Source of the DNA: Methylobacterium dankookense
GTDB taxonomy: Bacteria; Pseudomonadota; Alphaproteobacteria; Rhizobiales; Beijerinckiaceae
DNA: 64,000 nt
Direction of reading: 5' to 3'
Assembly (NCBI RefSeq): GCF_902141855.1
Contig: NZ_CABFVH010000005.1
Coordinates: forward strand, 124,001 to 188,000
Below, one piece after another: positions 1-8,004 of this stretch. Position numbers and translations under genes: made by a program. Below the pieces are notes generated by a model, which worked only from the letters and a program-made list of their open reading frames with translations, was not told where the DNA came from and ran no database searches. Position 1 is the first letter of the stretch, and the number at the start of each line of letters is the position of its first letter.

Positions 1-1
1 C

Positions 2-871
2 TGCGGCCAGCACCGCGTCCTCGCCGAGGAGCGCCTCGGCGGGCTCGGCACCGCGACGGCCTCCGCCGTGCCGCAGGGCGAGGCCGACCTGTTCGGCAAG
101 CCCGCCGGGCAATGGACCGAGGACGAGATCCGCGACGCCCTGGCGGCCTTCGCCGCCTGCGAGAGCCGCTCCGGGCCGGCGGCGACCGGGCGCGAGCGCC
201 TCGCCCGGGACCTGCGCAGCCTGGAGGCCGCCCTGCGCCGGGCCATCGTCGTCGGCCACGCCCTCGCCCCGGCCGAGACCGGAGAGGAGCGTCCGCCGCA
301 CGGCTCCGGCCGCGGCGCCGCGCAGAATGCCGCCCCGGCCCCGTCCGGCTCGGGCCGCCTGCGGCAGGGTCCCGCCTTCATCCCCGCCGCCCGGACAGCC
401 GGCGCATCGCCGGAGAGCCGGCCGCCGGCCGCGAGCCTTCCGGATGCCGGCCCGGCCGAGGCGCGCCTCGAGGCCGCCGCGGCGCAGGCCGTCACGCCCG
501 TGCCGGAGGAGGCCGCCCCGGCCATCCGGACCGGGGGCGCCCGGGAGCAGGGCCATGCGGCGCCCGAAGCGCCGGGCCGCCCCGCCCCGGTCGCCGCCCA
601 CCGGCCGCCGCCGGAGCGGATGCAGTGCCCGATCAGCCTCGGCACCTTCGAGATGCTCCAGGCGGAGATGCGGCTCGCCGAGGTCGAGGCCCTCATCGGC
701 TGCCGCGGCAGCGTCGAGGGCACCGCGACGATCCCCGGGCTCGGCGCCTTCGAGACCTATCTCTGGTCGGATCGCGGCGGCAGCGCCACCGTCACGCTGG
801 TCTTCCAGAACAAGCGCCTGAAATCGAAGGTGCAGCGCGGCCTCGCCGCGGAGGCCGCGCGCGGGAGCTGA
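2..871 (+). CDS. Hypothetical protein with BLIP/SmpA-like C-terminal domain (5' end outside window)
   Basis: The reading frame is open from the left edge to a TGA, so the true start lies upstream; the GTG at 68 is only an internal candidate. Three parts are visible. An N-terminal charged segment is followed by a long Pro/Ala/Gly-rich, low-complexity linker of about 120 residues. The last 65 or so residues (from SLGTFEMLQAEM) have the pattern of DUF3862/beta-lactamase-inhibitor-like (BLIP/SmpA fold) repeats: a helix with an EVEALIG turn, then a YLWSD...ATVTLVFQNKRL beta-hairpin. In known families this fold mediates protein-protein contacts in the envelope, but no function can be assigned here. 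It converges on the radical SAM gene with a 3-base gap. Confidence 0.6.
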   Translation, partial: CGQHRVLAEERLGGLGTATASAVPQGEADLFGKPAGQWTEDEIRDALAAFAACESRSGPAATGRERLARDLRSLEAALRRAIVVGHALAPAETGEERPPHGSGRGAAQNAAPAPSGSGRLRQGPAFIPAARTAGASPESRPPAASLPDAGPAEARLEAAAAQAVTPVPEEAAPAIRTGGAREQGHAAPEAPGRPAPVAAHRPPPERMQCPISLGTFEMLQAEMRLAEVEALIGCRGSVEGTATIPGLGAFETYLWSDRGGSATVTLVFQNKRLKSKVQRGLAAEAARGS

Positions 872-874
872 GCA

Positions 875-2086
875 TCAGAACAGGCTGAGCTGCCGCGCGG
901 GCTCGGCGAGGCGGGTGCGCAGGTCGAGCCGGTCGGTGAGGGCGACGGGCCTGTGGTCGGCGGCGATCAGGAAGGGCCGCGCGCGCTTCAGCCCGGAGGT
1001 GAGCCGGGCCACGTCGTCGAGCCGCAGGGTGGTGTGGCGGCGCGCCTGGACGATCCGGTCGACGGCGCGCGCGCCGAGGCCCGGCACCCGCAGCAGCATC
1101 TCGCGCTCGGCCCGGTTCACATCCACGGGGAAGCGGGCGCGGTTCTTCAGGGCCCAGGCGAGCTTCGGGTCGATGTCGAGGGCGAGCATGCCGTCATCGG
1201 CGGCCTCCGCCACCTCGGCGGGGGAGAAGTCGTAGTACCGCAGCAGCCAGTCGGCCTGGTAGAGCCGGTGCTCGCGCTGGAGCGGGGGCGATTTGAGCGG
1301 CAGGATCGCCGCGCCGTCCGGGATCGGGCTGAAGGCCGAGTAGTAGACGCGCTTGAGGCCGACCCGGCCGTAGAGATGCGCGCTCTTGGCGATCAGCGCC
1401 GCGTCGGTGGTGTCGTCCGCGCCGACGATGACCTGCGTCGAGTGCCCGGCCGGGCTGAACCGGCGCTTCTCGGCCCGCGCCTCCGCGATGCGCTCGCCGA
1501 TCTGCGCCATCGCGCCCTCGATCGCGGCGCCGTCCTTCTCGGGCGCCAGCCGCTCCAGGCTGGCCTCGGTCGGCAGCTCCACGTTGATCGAGAGCCGGTC
1601 GGCATAGAGCCCCGCCTCCTCGATCAGCCAGGGGCTCGCCTCGGGGATGGTCTTCAGGTGGATGTAGCCGCGGAAGCCGTGGTCGCGCCGCAGCGCCTTG
1701 GCCACCCGCGTCAGCAATTCCATCGTGTGGTCGGGCGAGCGGATGATGCCGGAGGAGAGGAACAGGCCCTCGATGTAGTTGCGCTTGTAGAACTCGACGG
1801 TGAGGCGCACGACCTCGTCGACGCTGAACTTCGCCCGGCGCACGTTCGAGGAGCGCCGGTTCACGCAATAGGCGCAGTCGAACAGGCACCAGTTCGTCAG
1901 CAGGATCTTCAGGAGCGAGACGCAGCGCCCGTCCGGCGTGTAGGCGTGGCAGATGCCGGCGCCCGTGGTGGAGCCGAGCCCGTCCTTGCCGGCCGCGCGC
2001 TTCGGCGCGCCCGAGGAGGCGCAGGAGGCGTCGTATTTCGCGGCATCGGCCAGGATGCGCAGCTTCTTCGCGAGGGTCTCGTCCAT
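875..2086 (-). CDS. Putative DNA modification/repair radical SAM protein
   Basis: A 403-residue radical SAM protein. The cluster-binding CxxxCxxC motif is C67-LFD-C71-AY-C74 (context LTNWCLFDCAYCVNRR). A TIM-barrel region follows, and near the C-terminus there is a helix-hairpin-helix-like DNA-binding segment (LLRVPGLGARAVDRIVQAR). This layout matches the family usually found beside an unusual uracil-DNA glycosylase-family protein (rSAM_link_UDG); its reaction is unproven but the context points to DNA repair. The ATG at 2086 (MDETLAKK) is chosen because the family begins there. The frame stays open further upstream, but that part crosses a dispersed repeat and the OsmC gene. No glycosylase gene is adjacent on this strand. 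Confidence 0.85.
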   Translation of the reverse strand: MDETLAKKLRILADAAKYDASCASSGAPKRAAGKDGLGSTTGAGICHAYTPDGRCVSLLKILLTNWCLFDCAYCVNRRSSNVRRAKFSVDEVVRLTVEFYKRNYIEGLFLSSGIIRSPDHTMELLTRVAKALRRDHGFRGYIHLKTIPEASPWLIEEAGLYADRLSINVELPTEASLERLAPEKDGAAIEGAMAQIGERIAEARAEKRRFSPAGHSTQVIVGADDTTDAALIAKSAHLYGRVGLKRVYYSAFSPIPDGAAILPLKSPPLQREHRLYQADWLLRYYDFSPAEVAEAADDGMLALDIDPKLAWALKNRARFPVDVNRAEREMLLRVPGLGARAVDRIVQARRHTTLRLDDVARLTSGLKRARPFLIAADHRPVALTDRLDLRTRLAEPARQLSLF

Positions 2087-2168
2087 CGAACGGATGATGA
2101 ACAGGTGTGCCGCGGAGGCAAGGGCGCGCGGGGCCGCATGCCCCGCGCGCGATGCCGCAGCCGGCTTG

Positions 2169-2285
2169 GAGCCGACCGATCGCGTTGCAAGCGGGTTCGG
2201 CTCCAAGTCCTTGTTCGGCTCCAAGTCTTTCCCTTGACGCGCTCTCTTCCGCCGAACCGGGAGCCACTTCGGCCCGAGAGCGCTC
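2169..2285. repeat. Family 1 two-hairpin dispersed repeat, copy A (degenerate)
   Basis: Shares the block GACGCGCTCTCTTCCGCCGA and the following CACTTCGG...GAGAGCGCTC with copies at 34206, 50058 and 52773. The first hairpin of the element is damaged here. The segment TTCGGCTCCAAGTC occurs twice in tandem, so this copy looks partly duplicated. It lies between the radical SAM gene and osmC. Confidence 0.75.
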
Positions 2286-2292
2286 CGGCGGA

Positions 2293-2724
2293 TCAGCCCT
2301 GGTTGAGGGTCGCCTTCAGGGTGATCTCGGCGTTGAGCACCTTCGAGATCGGACAGCCGGTCTCGGCGGCGTGGGCGAGCTCGTCGAACTTCGCCTGGTC
2401 GATGCCGGGGATGGTGGCGGTGAGAGTGAGCGCCGATTTCGAGACCTTGAAGCCGTCGCCCTCCTTCTCCAGCGTCACCACCGCTTCGGTCTTCATCTCG
2501 GTGGCCGCGAGGCCCGCCGCCTGGAGCTGGAAGGCGAGCGCCATGGTGAAGCAGCCGGCATGCGCGGCGGCGATCAGCTCCTCCGGGTTGGTGCCCGGCT
2601 TGTCCTCGAAGCGGGTGTTGAAGCCGTAGGGCTGGTCGGCGAGCACGCCCGACTGGGTCGTGATCGTGCCCTTGCCCTCCTTGCCGTTGCCTTGCCAGAC
2701 CGCGTGCGCCCTGCGATTGATCAT
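2293..2724 (-). CDS. osmC: OsmC/Ohr family peroxiredoxin
   Basis: A 143-residue OsmC-like protein, the usual family length. The two redox cysteines are visible: C58 in AAHAGCFTMAL and C124 in ETGCPISKVL. Family members reduce organic and inorganic peroxides as cytoplasmic dimers with composite active sites. The ATG at 2724 is preceded by a strong ribosome-binding site (CGGGAGGAC on the coding strand); a longer frame upstream has no such signal. It is transcribed in the same direction as recX (upstream) and the radical SAM gene (downstream). Confidence 0.92.
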   Translation of the reverse strand: MINRRAHAVWQGNGKEGKGTITTQSGVLADQPYGFNTRFEDKPGTNPEELIAAAHAGCFTMALAFQLQAAGLAATEMKTEAVVTLEKEGDGFKVSKSALTLTATIPGIDQAKFDELAHAAETGCPISKVLNAEITLKATLNQG

Positions 2725-2813
2725 GTCGTCCTCCCGCGAAGCCGGCGGGCGACGCGGGTTGCGCGGCCCTGCCCGGGGCGGCAAGTGGCGCACCCATTCG
2801 TGAAATCCAGCGG

Positions 2814-3431
2814 TCAGGCCTCCTCGTCCGCCGCATCCAGCGTGCGCCGGGCGAGATCGTAAGAGAAGCCGGCCCGGGCGAGCGCGGCGAGGTCGCGCTC
2901 GCGATGGGCGGCGCGGGTCTCCGGCGGCCGGAAGGGACCGAGCCGGCGCCGCTTCGCGTAGGCCCGGGCCGCCTCCGCCTCGATCGCGGCCGGGTCCTCG
3001 GCGGAATCCGCGCGCTCCGCCGCCATCGCCGCCGCGATCTCGTCGCGCGGCACGCCCTTGGCGGCGAGCTTGGCCGAGGCGCCGCGGGCGGAGGCGCCGC
3101 GGCGGCGCAGCGTCGCGAGCCGGGCGCGGGCGAAGCGGGCATCGTCCACGAGGCCGGCCGAGACCGCGCGCGCGACGGTCGCCTCGACCATCTCCGCGAA
3201 GGCGGCCGGCTCCTCCTCGCGCGCCCGGGCCCGCTTCTCGACGCGGCGCAGGAGCGTCCGCCGCAGCATCTCGGACGAGGCGCTGTAGCGCTCGAGATAG
3301 TGCAGGGCCGCCCGCTCCAGCCAGGCCGCGCTCACGGGCGGCGCGGGTCTTGCGTCGCGGGCTGGGACGGCGTCACCCTCCGCGCGGCCATCCCGCCGCA
3401 GGGGGGCATCGGAAACGAATTTTCGGGTCAC
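2814..3431 (-). CDS. recX: RecX family regulatory protein
   Basis: A 205-residue, helix-rich, Arg/Ala-rich protein with the RecX core (ALHYLERYSASSEMLRRTLLRRV near residue 43, then VSAGLVDDARFARARLATLRRRGAS and GFSYDLARRTLD at the end). RecX proteins bind RecA filaments and limit their extension. recA is not in this window. The start is a GTG at 3431 with only a weak purine-rich site upstream, so the N-terminal 30 residues are uncertain. Confidence 0.85.
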   Translation of the reverse strand: MTRKFVSDAPLRRDGRAEGDAVPARDARPAPPVSAAWLERAALHYLERYSASSEMLRRTLLRRVEKRARAREEEPAAFAEMVEATVARAVSAGLVDDARFARARLATLRRRGASARGASAKLAAKGVPRDEIAAAMAAERADSAEDPAAIEAEAARAYAKRRRLGPFRPPETRAAHRERDLAALARAGFSYDLARRTLDAADEEA

Positions 3432-3475
3432 GGGTTCTTCACGATCTGAACAGGATTGCGTTGCATGGTGCCTTC

Positions 3476-4933
3476 ATGCAACGCACGCAACGCGACAGGA
3501 CGGAGCATGGTCTCGTCCACGCAGTGTCGGCCGTCCTCTTGAGACGGGAATGGCTCCTCGTCCTGCTGGCTCTCGGGCTGGCAGCCTCGGCGGCGGTGGT
3601 CGTGTACCTGTCGCGCCCGACCGTGCTGACGGTCGCCGTGGCGCCGCAGGACGGGCCGGAGACCGGCCTCGTCGAGGCCTATTCCGCGGCGCTCGCCCGC
3701 GCCCGCGAGGATGTCCGCCTCAAGCTGGTGCGCTACGGCGACGTGCGCGACAGCGGCGGCGCGCTGCAGGCGAACAAGGCCGATCTCGCCATCGTCCGGC
3801 CCGACGTGTTCCTGCCCGAGAACGGGCTGACGCTCGCGATCCTGCACGACGAGGCCCTCCTGCTCGCCGCGCCCGAGGCGGCCGATATCGACGACTTCCC
3901 CGATCTCGCGCGCAAGCGCGTTGGGCTGGTGGTGCGCCATGCCGCCGACCTGCCCTTCCTCAACAACATGCTCGCCTTCTACGATCTCGGGCCGGGCGCG
4001 GGCGACGAGGCGGGCGCGAGCCATGTCCAGGTCGTGCCGCTGAAGGCCACCGAGGTGACGCAGGCGGTGGCCGAGAAGCGCGTCGACGCGGTGGCGGTGG
4101 TGGCGAGCCCGTCCTCGAAGGTCGCGACCGCCACGGTGCGCGCGGTGGAGCTCGCCTCGCCCGAGCGCAAGGTCGCCCTGGTCTCGGTGCCCGATACCGA
4201 CGCGATCCTGCAGCGCTATCCCGAGCTGCAGGCGGTGACGATCCCCGCCGGCACCTTCGGCGGCCGCCCGAAGCGGCCGGCCGAGGAGGTGAAGACGGTG
4301 GGCGCCTCCTACCGGCTGATGGCCCGCGCCTCCGTGAACCGCGTCGCCGTGGCCTCGGTCACGCAGCACCTGTTCGAGTGGCGCTCGCGGCTCGCGGCGG
4401 TGGCCCCCGTCGCCAAGCTGATGAAGGCGCCCGAGTTCGACACCACGGTGGCGGCGACCTCCGCCCGGCTGCCGAACCATCCCGGCGCGGTCGACTATTT
4501 CGAGCGCGAGCAGCAGACCTTCCTGGAGCGCTACGAGGACTACATCTACCTGTTCGCCTTCTTCGGCGGCACGATCGGCTCCGGCATCGCCTGGCTCGGG
4601 CAGCGTCTCGCCCGCAAGCGGCGCGAGCGCGTCGACATCGTGCTCGACCGGCTGATCGACATCCTGCGCGAGGCGCGCGTGGCCGAGACCCGGGCGGCGC
4701 TCGAGACGCTGGCGCTGGAGACCGACGGGCTGGTGGCCGACGTGGTGCGCTACGCCCGCGAGCGCACCATCGACACCCGCACGGTCAGCGCCCTGATCCT
4801 GGCGGTCGACGCGGTCCACGCCGCCATCGCCGATGCCCGCCGCCAGCTCGGCGCGGACGAGGAGGAGACCCGGGCCGGCGCCCGCGCCCGCACCGCGCGG
4901 CTCCTCGCCCTCAGCGTGCCGGCCGCGGAATAG
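3476..4933 (+). CDS. Membrane-anchored TAXI/TRAP-type solute-binding protein
   Basis: A 485-residue protein. An N-terminal hydrophobic segment (about residues 26-46) is followed by a periplasmic-binding-protein domain of the TAXI/NMT1 type (NKADLAIVRPDVF; LNNMLAFYDLGPG), then a second transmembrane segment at about 353-375 (YIYLFAFFGGTIGSGIAWLG) and a cytoplasmic, charged helical tail of about 110 residues. TAXI proteins normally hand solutes to TRAP permeases, but no TRAP membrane subunit lies nearby. With two anchors and a helical tail it may act as a sensor or scaffold instead (inference). The ATG at 3476 puts the first membrane segment near the start. Confidence 0.75.
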   Translation: MQRTQRDRTEHGLVHAVSAVLLRREWLLVLLALGLAASAAVVVYLSRPTVLTVAVAPQDGPETGLVEAYSAALARAREDVRLKLVRYGDVRDSGGALQANKADLAIVRPDVFLPENGLTLAILHDEALLLAAPEAADIDDFPDLARKRVGLVVRHAADLPFLNNMLAFYDLGPGAGDEAGASHVQVVPLKATEVTQAVAEKRVDAVAVVASPSSKVATATVRAVELASPERKVALVSVPDTDAILQRYPELQAVTIPAGTFGGRPKRPAEEVKTVGASYRLMARASVNRVAVASVTQHLFEWRSRLAAVAPVAKLMKAPEFDTTVAATSARLPNHPGAVDYFEREQQTFLERYEDYIYLFAFFGGTIGSGIAWLGQRLARKRRERVDIVLDRLIDILREARVAETRAALETLALETDGLVADVVRYARERTIDTRTVSALILAVDAVHAAIADARRQLGADEEETRAGARARTARLLALSVPAAE

Positions 4934-4935
4934 CG

Positions 4936-5024
4936 GGTCTCATACGACATCCGGGTGATCCCTCCGGGAGGGCGGACGTCGCCTTCGCGCGGATGTCGCC
5001 TTCGCTCAGGCGCCGCGCGGTCTC
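4936..5024. repeat. Family 2 dispersed repeat, copy 1
   Basis: Begins GGTCTCATACGACATCCGGG and contains an internal tandem of GTCGCCTTCGC. It matches, with small changes, segments at 45826-45934 (same orientation) and 40102-40214 (reverse orientation). It ends within the stop region of the ABC ATPase gene. Confidence 0.75.
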
Positions 5025-5793
5025 AATCGAGCACCGGCGCGCAGACCGTGCCGGCGCCCCCCGGCAGCGGCACCACCGCGACCTCGACGCCGTAGATCCG
5101 GCGCAGGGTCTCCGGCGTGACGGTCTCGGCCGGGGGGCCGAGCGCCACCAGCGTCCCGCCATGGAGCAGCGCCACCCGGTCGGCGCAGAGGAAGGCGTGG
5201 CCGGGATCGTGCGTCGAGAGGACGATGCCGATGCCGCGGGCGGCGAGCCGCCGGATCTGCGTGAGGACGCGCGTCTGGTTGCCGAAATCGAGGCTCGCGG
5301 TGGGCTCGTCCATCACGAGGAGGCGCGGCTCGCCCGCGAGCGCCCGGGCGATGAGCGCGAGCTGGCGCTCGCCGCCGCTGATCTCGGTGTAGATCCGCTC
5401 CGCGAGATGGCCGATGCCGAGCGCCTCGAGGGCGACCTCCGCCGCCGCGTGGTCGGCAGCACCCGGGCTGGCGAAGGGGCCGAGCCGGCTCGCGCGGCCC
5501 ATCAGCACCACGTCCCGCACCCGGAAGGGGAAGAAGGCGGCATGCGCCTGCGGCACGTAGGCGAGGCTCCGCGCGACCGCCTTCCGCGGCATCCGCGCGA
5601 GGTCGGCCCCGTCGAGCAGGATCCGCCCGGCCTGCGCGGGCAGCAGGCCGAGCAGGGTCTTGAACAGGGTGGTCTTGCCGCCGCCATTCGGCCCGAGCAG
5701 GCACAGGGTCTCCCCCGGCTCCAGGCGGAAGCCGACGCCGGAGCCGACCGTGCGGGCGCCGTAGCCGAAGGCGAGCTCCTCGACGACGAGCAT
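5023..5793 (-). CDS. ABC transporter ATP-binding protein, FecCD/BtuCD type
   Basis: A 256-residue ATPase with Walker A GPNGGGKTT (about residues 34-42), signature ISGGERQLALIARALA, Walker B LLVMDEPTASLD and the switch histidine in STHDPGHAF. The sequence is of the iron-siderophore/heme/corrinoid class. Its start overlaps the permease stop by one base (TGATG), so it is the last gene of a three-gene importer operon. The coding end runs into a family 2 repeat, so the last residues may be repeat-derived. Confidence 0.9.
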   Translation of the reverse strand: MLVVEELAFGYGARTVGSGVGFRLEPGETLCLLGPNGGGKTTLFKTLLGLLPAQAGRILLDGADLARMPRKAVARSLAYVPQAHAAFFPFRVRDVVLMGRASRLGPFASPGAADHAAAEVALEALGIGHLAERIYTEISGGERQLALIARALAGEPRLLVMDEPTASLDFGNQTRVLTQIRRLAARGIGIVLSTHDPGHAFLCADRVALLHGGTLVALGPPAETVTPETLRRIYGVEVAVVPLPGGAGTVCAPVLD

Positions 5794-6845
5794 CAGGCCC
5801 AGCCGCGCCGCCCGGAGGCGAGGAGCCAGAGGAAGAAGGGCGCGCCGACGAGGGCCGTCAGGATGCCGAGCGGGATCTCGATCCGCGCCGCGTTGCGGGC
5901 GATTAGGTCGACGGCGAGCAGGTAGCCGGCCCCGAGCAGCACCGAGGCCGGCAGCAGCCGGCGGAAATCCGGCCCGACGAGGAGCCGGGCGACATGCGGC
6001 ACGATCAGCCCGACCCAGCCGATCACGCCCGTGACCGAGACGGCGGCGGCGGTGACGAGGGTGGCGGCGGCGACGAGCAATGGGCGCAAGGCTCGGGTCT
6101 CGACCCCGAGCGCGCGGGCCTCCTCGTCGCCGAGGCTCATCAGGTTCATGCGCCAGCGCAGCAGGACGAGGGGCACGAGCCCGAGCAGGATCGCGGGCAG
6201 GATGGCGCCGACATCGCCGAGCGTGACGGAGGCGAGGCTGCCGAGCAGCCAGTAGGTGATGGCGGGGAGCTGGTTGTAGGGGTCGGCGAGCACCTTGAGC
6301 AGCGAGATCCCGGCCCCCAGCACCGCGCCGACCGCGACGCCGGCGAGGACCAGGGTCAGGACCGGATCGTGCCGGCGCACCGCGACCCCGACGAGATAGA
6401 CCGCCGCCACCGCCGCGAGCCCGCCCGCGAAGGCGAGGCCCTGGATCGCGGCGACGGGCAGGGCCAGCACGATGCCGGCGACCGCCCCGAGGCTGGCGCC
6501 GGCCGAGACGCCGAGGATGTCGGGCGAGACGAGGGGGTTGCGGAACAGGCCCTGATAGGTCGCCCCCGCCGCGGCGAGCGCCGCCCCGACCACCAGCGCC
6601 CCCACCACCCGCGGCAGGCGCACCTGCAGCACCACGGTCTGGGCGGTCGCGTCGACCGGGGCGGTGCCCCCGGTGAGCTTGGCCCAGAGCAGGGCGGCCA
6701 CGTCGAGGGGCGGCACGGCGAAGCGGCCGGTGCCGAGGGCCGCCACGGTGAGGAGGAGGAGGGCGAGCACCGGCAGCGCCCAGACGAGGGGCCCGGCCCT
6801 GAAACGGCCGGCATCCCGGGCGGCGGCCGCGGCCTCGCTCCTCAC
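5793..6845 (-). CDS. Iron-chelate/corrinoid ABC transporter permease (FecCD family)
   Basis: A 350-residue polytopic membrane protein of the FecCD family, with about nine or ten hydrophobic segments and typical motifs (RLPRVVGALVVGAALAAAGATYQGLFRNPL and GLIVPHVARLLVG near the C-terminus). It forms the membrane channel for the adjacent binding protein and ATPase. The start is a GTG at 6845 that overlaps the stop of the binding-protein gene by four bases (GTGA), implying translational coupling. The substrate class (ferric chelate, heme or cobalamin) cannot be settled here. Confidence 0.9.
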   Translation of the reverse strand: MRSEAAAAARDAGRFRAGPLVWALPVLALLLLTVAALGTGRFAVPPLDVAALLWAKLTGGTAPVDATAQTVVLQVRLPRVVGALVVGAALAAAGATYQGLFRNPLVSPDILGVSAGASLGAVAGIVLALPVAAIQGLAFAGGLAAVAAVYLVGVAVRRHDPVLTLVLAGVAVGAVLGAGISLLKVLADPYNQLPAITYWLLGSLASVTLGDVGAILPAILLGLVPLVLLRWRMNLMSLGDEEARALGVETRALRPLLVAAATLVTAAAVSVTGVIGWVGLIVPHVARLLVGPDFRRLLPASVLLGAGYLLAVDLIARNAARIEIPLGILTALVGAPFFLWLLASGRRGWA

Positions 6846-7783
6846 GGCGCCCGGCTCCCGGTGCCGTCGAGGAGGGCGGCGAGCTGCGCCTCGCTGAGGT
6901 CGAGGTGGTAGAAGCGCCGGTAGAAGGCCCGCACCGCCTCGGGCAGCGGCTCCGGGAACAGGTCCGGGTGGAGCAGCCCCGCGAGCCAGCGCAGGCCGAT
7001 CAGCCGGTTGACCCCCGGCGGCGCGTCGAACCAGCCGAAGGGCAGGGCCGGCGCCCGGTAGATCCGGGCCGCGCGCACGGCGGCGAGGCCCTGCCAGAGC
7101 GGATCGGTGCGGAACAGCGCCTGCACGGCCGGGTCCACCGTCACGATCACGGCCGGGTTCCAGGCGAGCACCTGCTCGGGGCTGACCGCGGCGAGGCCGC
7201 CGGGGGCCGGGGGCGCCGCGTTGCGCCCGCCCGCCCGCTCCAGGATCTCGGCGTTGATCGAGCCGGGCAGGCCGGTCTCCAGCCCCTTCGGCCCGCGGCC
7301 GTAATAGACGATCGGCCGCCGCTCCGGCGGCAGGGGATCGACCCGGGCCGCCACCGTGTCGAGGATGGCCTGCGCCGCGCGCGCCAGCTCCTCGCCGCGC
7401 GCCTCCTCGCCCAGCAGCGCGCCGAGCTGGCGGTAGGTCTGCGCCGTCCCAGGCAGCGACCCGTCGAGGAGGATGTAGGGGATGCCGGTCTGCGCCTGGA
7501 CCCGGTCGGCCAGCGAGGCGTAGGTCGGCCCGAGGCTGCCGGCATCGACGATCAGGTCGGGCTTCAGGGCCAGCACCGCCTCGACATTGGCCGTGCCGCC
7601 GCGTCCCGTCAGCCGGCCGGAGACCGGCAGGTCGCGGGATTCGGGCAGCAGGAACGGCGTCTCGGCCGCGCGCGGCGCGCCGACCCAGGCCGCCATCCTT
7701 GCGGGCGCCAGGGTGTAGAGCAGGACGGAGGCCGGCGGCCCGGCGGCGATCACGCGCAGGGGCCTGTCCGGCACCTCGACCAC
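6842..7783 (-). CDS. Iron-chelate/corrinoid ABC transporter substrate-binding protein; start region apparently frameshifted
   Basis: A periplasmic-binding-protein fold of the FecB/BtuF type (VEAVLALKPDLIVDAGSLGPTYASL; NPAVIVTVDPAVQALF). The first canonical in-frame start is the GTG at 7783, but this cuts off the signal peptide. The same frame continues open to 7918 and encodes RKPPPALPRARLGLALCL followed by ALLASLTAPACA, a convincing export signal ending in an ACA cleavage site. No ATG, GTG or TTG opens that extension; an ATG at 7904 lies one base out of frame. Losing one C at about 7899-7901 would give MRKPPPALPRAR. So either a one-base error/frameshift or a rare start codon is present. Four-base overlap with the permease. 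Confidence 0.82.
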   Translation of the reverse strand: MVEVPDRPLRVIAAGPPASVLLYTLAPARMAAWVGAPRAAETPFLLPESRDLPVSGRLTGRGGTANVEAVLALKPDLIVDAGSLGPTYASLADRVQAQTGIPYILLDGSLPGTAQTYRQLGALLGEEARGEELARAAQAILDTVAARVDPLPPERRPIVYYGRGPKGLETGLPGSINAEILERAGGRNAAPPAPGGLAAVSPEQVLAWNPAVIVTVDPAVQALFRTDPLWQGLAAVRAARIYRAPALPFGWFDAPPGVNRLIGLRWLAGLLHPDLFPEPLPEAVRAFYRRFYHLDLSEAQLAALLDGTGSRAP

Positions 7784-8004
7784 GCGCCCGGCCGCGTCGC
7801 GGAAGGGGCGGGCGCAGGCGGGCGCCGTCAGGCTCGCGAGGAGGGCGAGGCACAGGGCGAGGCCGAGGCGGGCGCGCGGGAGGGCCGGCGGGGGCTTGCG
7901 GCATGCGCGGGGTTCGGCTCACGAACGGCGAGGGTCGGCGGGACCGGGCCGCCGTATAGCCCGTCATATAGCGCATCTGCGCAGCGGACGGAGGCGAGGC
8001 TGGC

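Noticed and set aside
875..3142. A 755-codon open frame making the radical SAM protein much longer at its N-terminus
   Set aside because: The extra part crosses a dispersed repeat and runs out of frame through osmC and recX; the family starts at MDETLAKK (2086).
7784..8004. A cobalamin riboswitch ahead of the ABC importer
   Set aside because: Once the leader peptide is allowed for, only about 100 bases remain and I see no B12-box-like conserved sequence.
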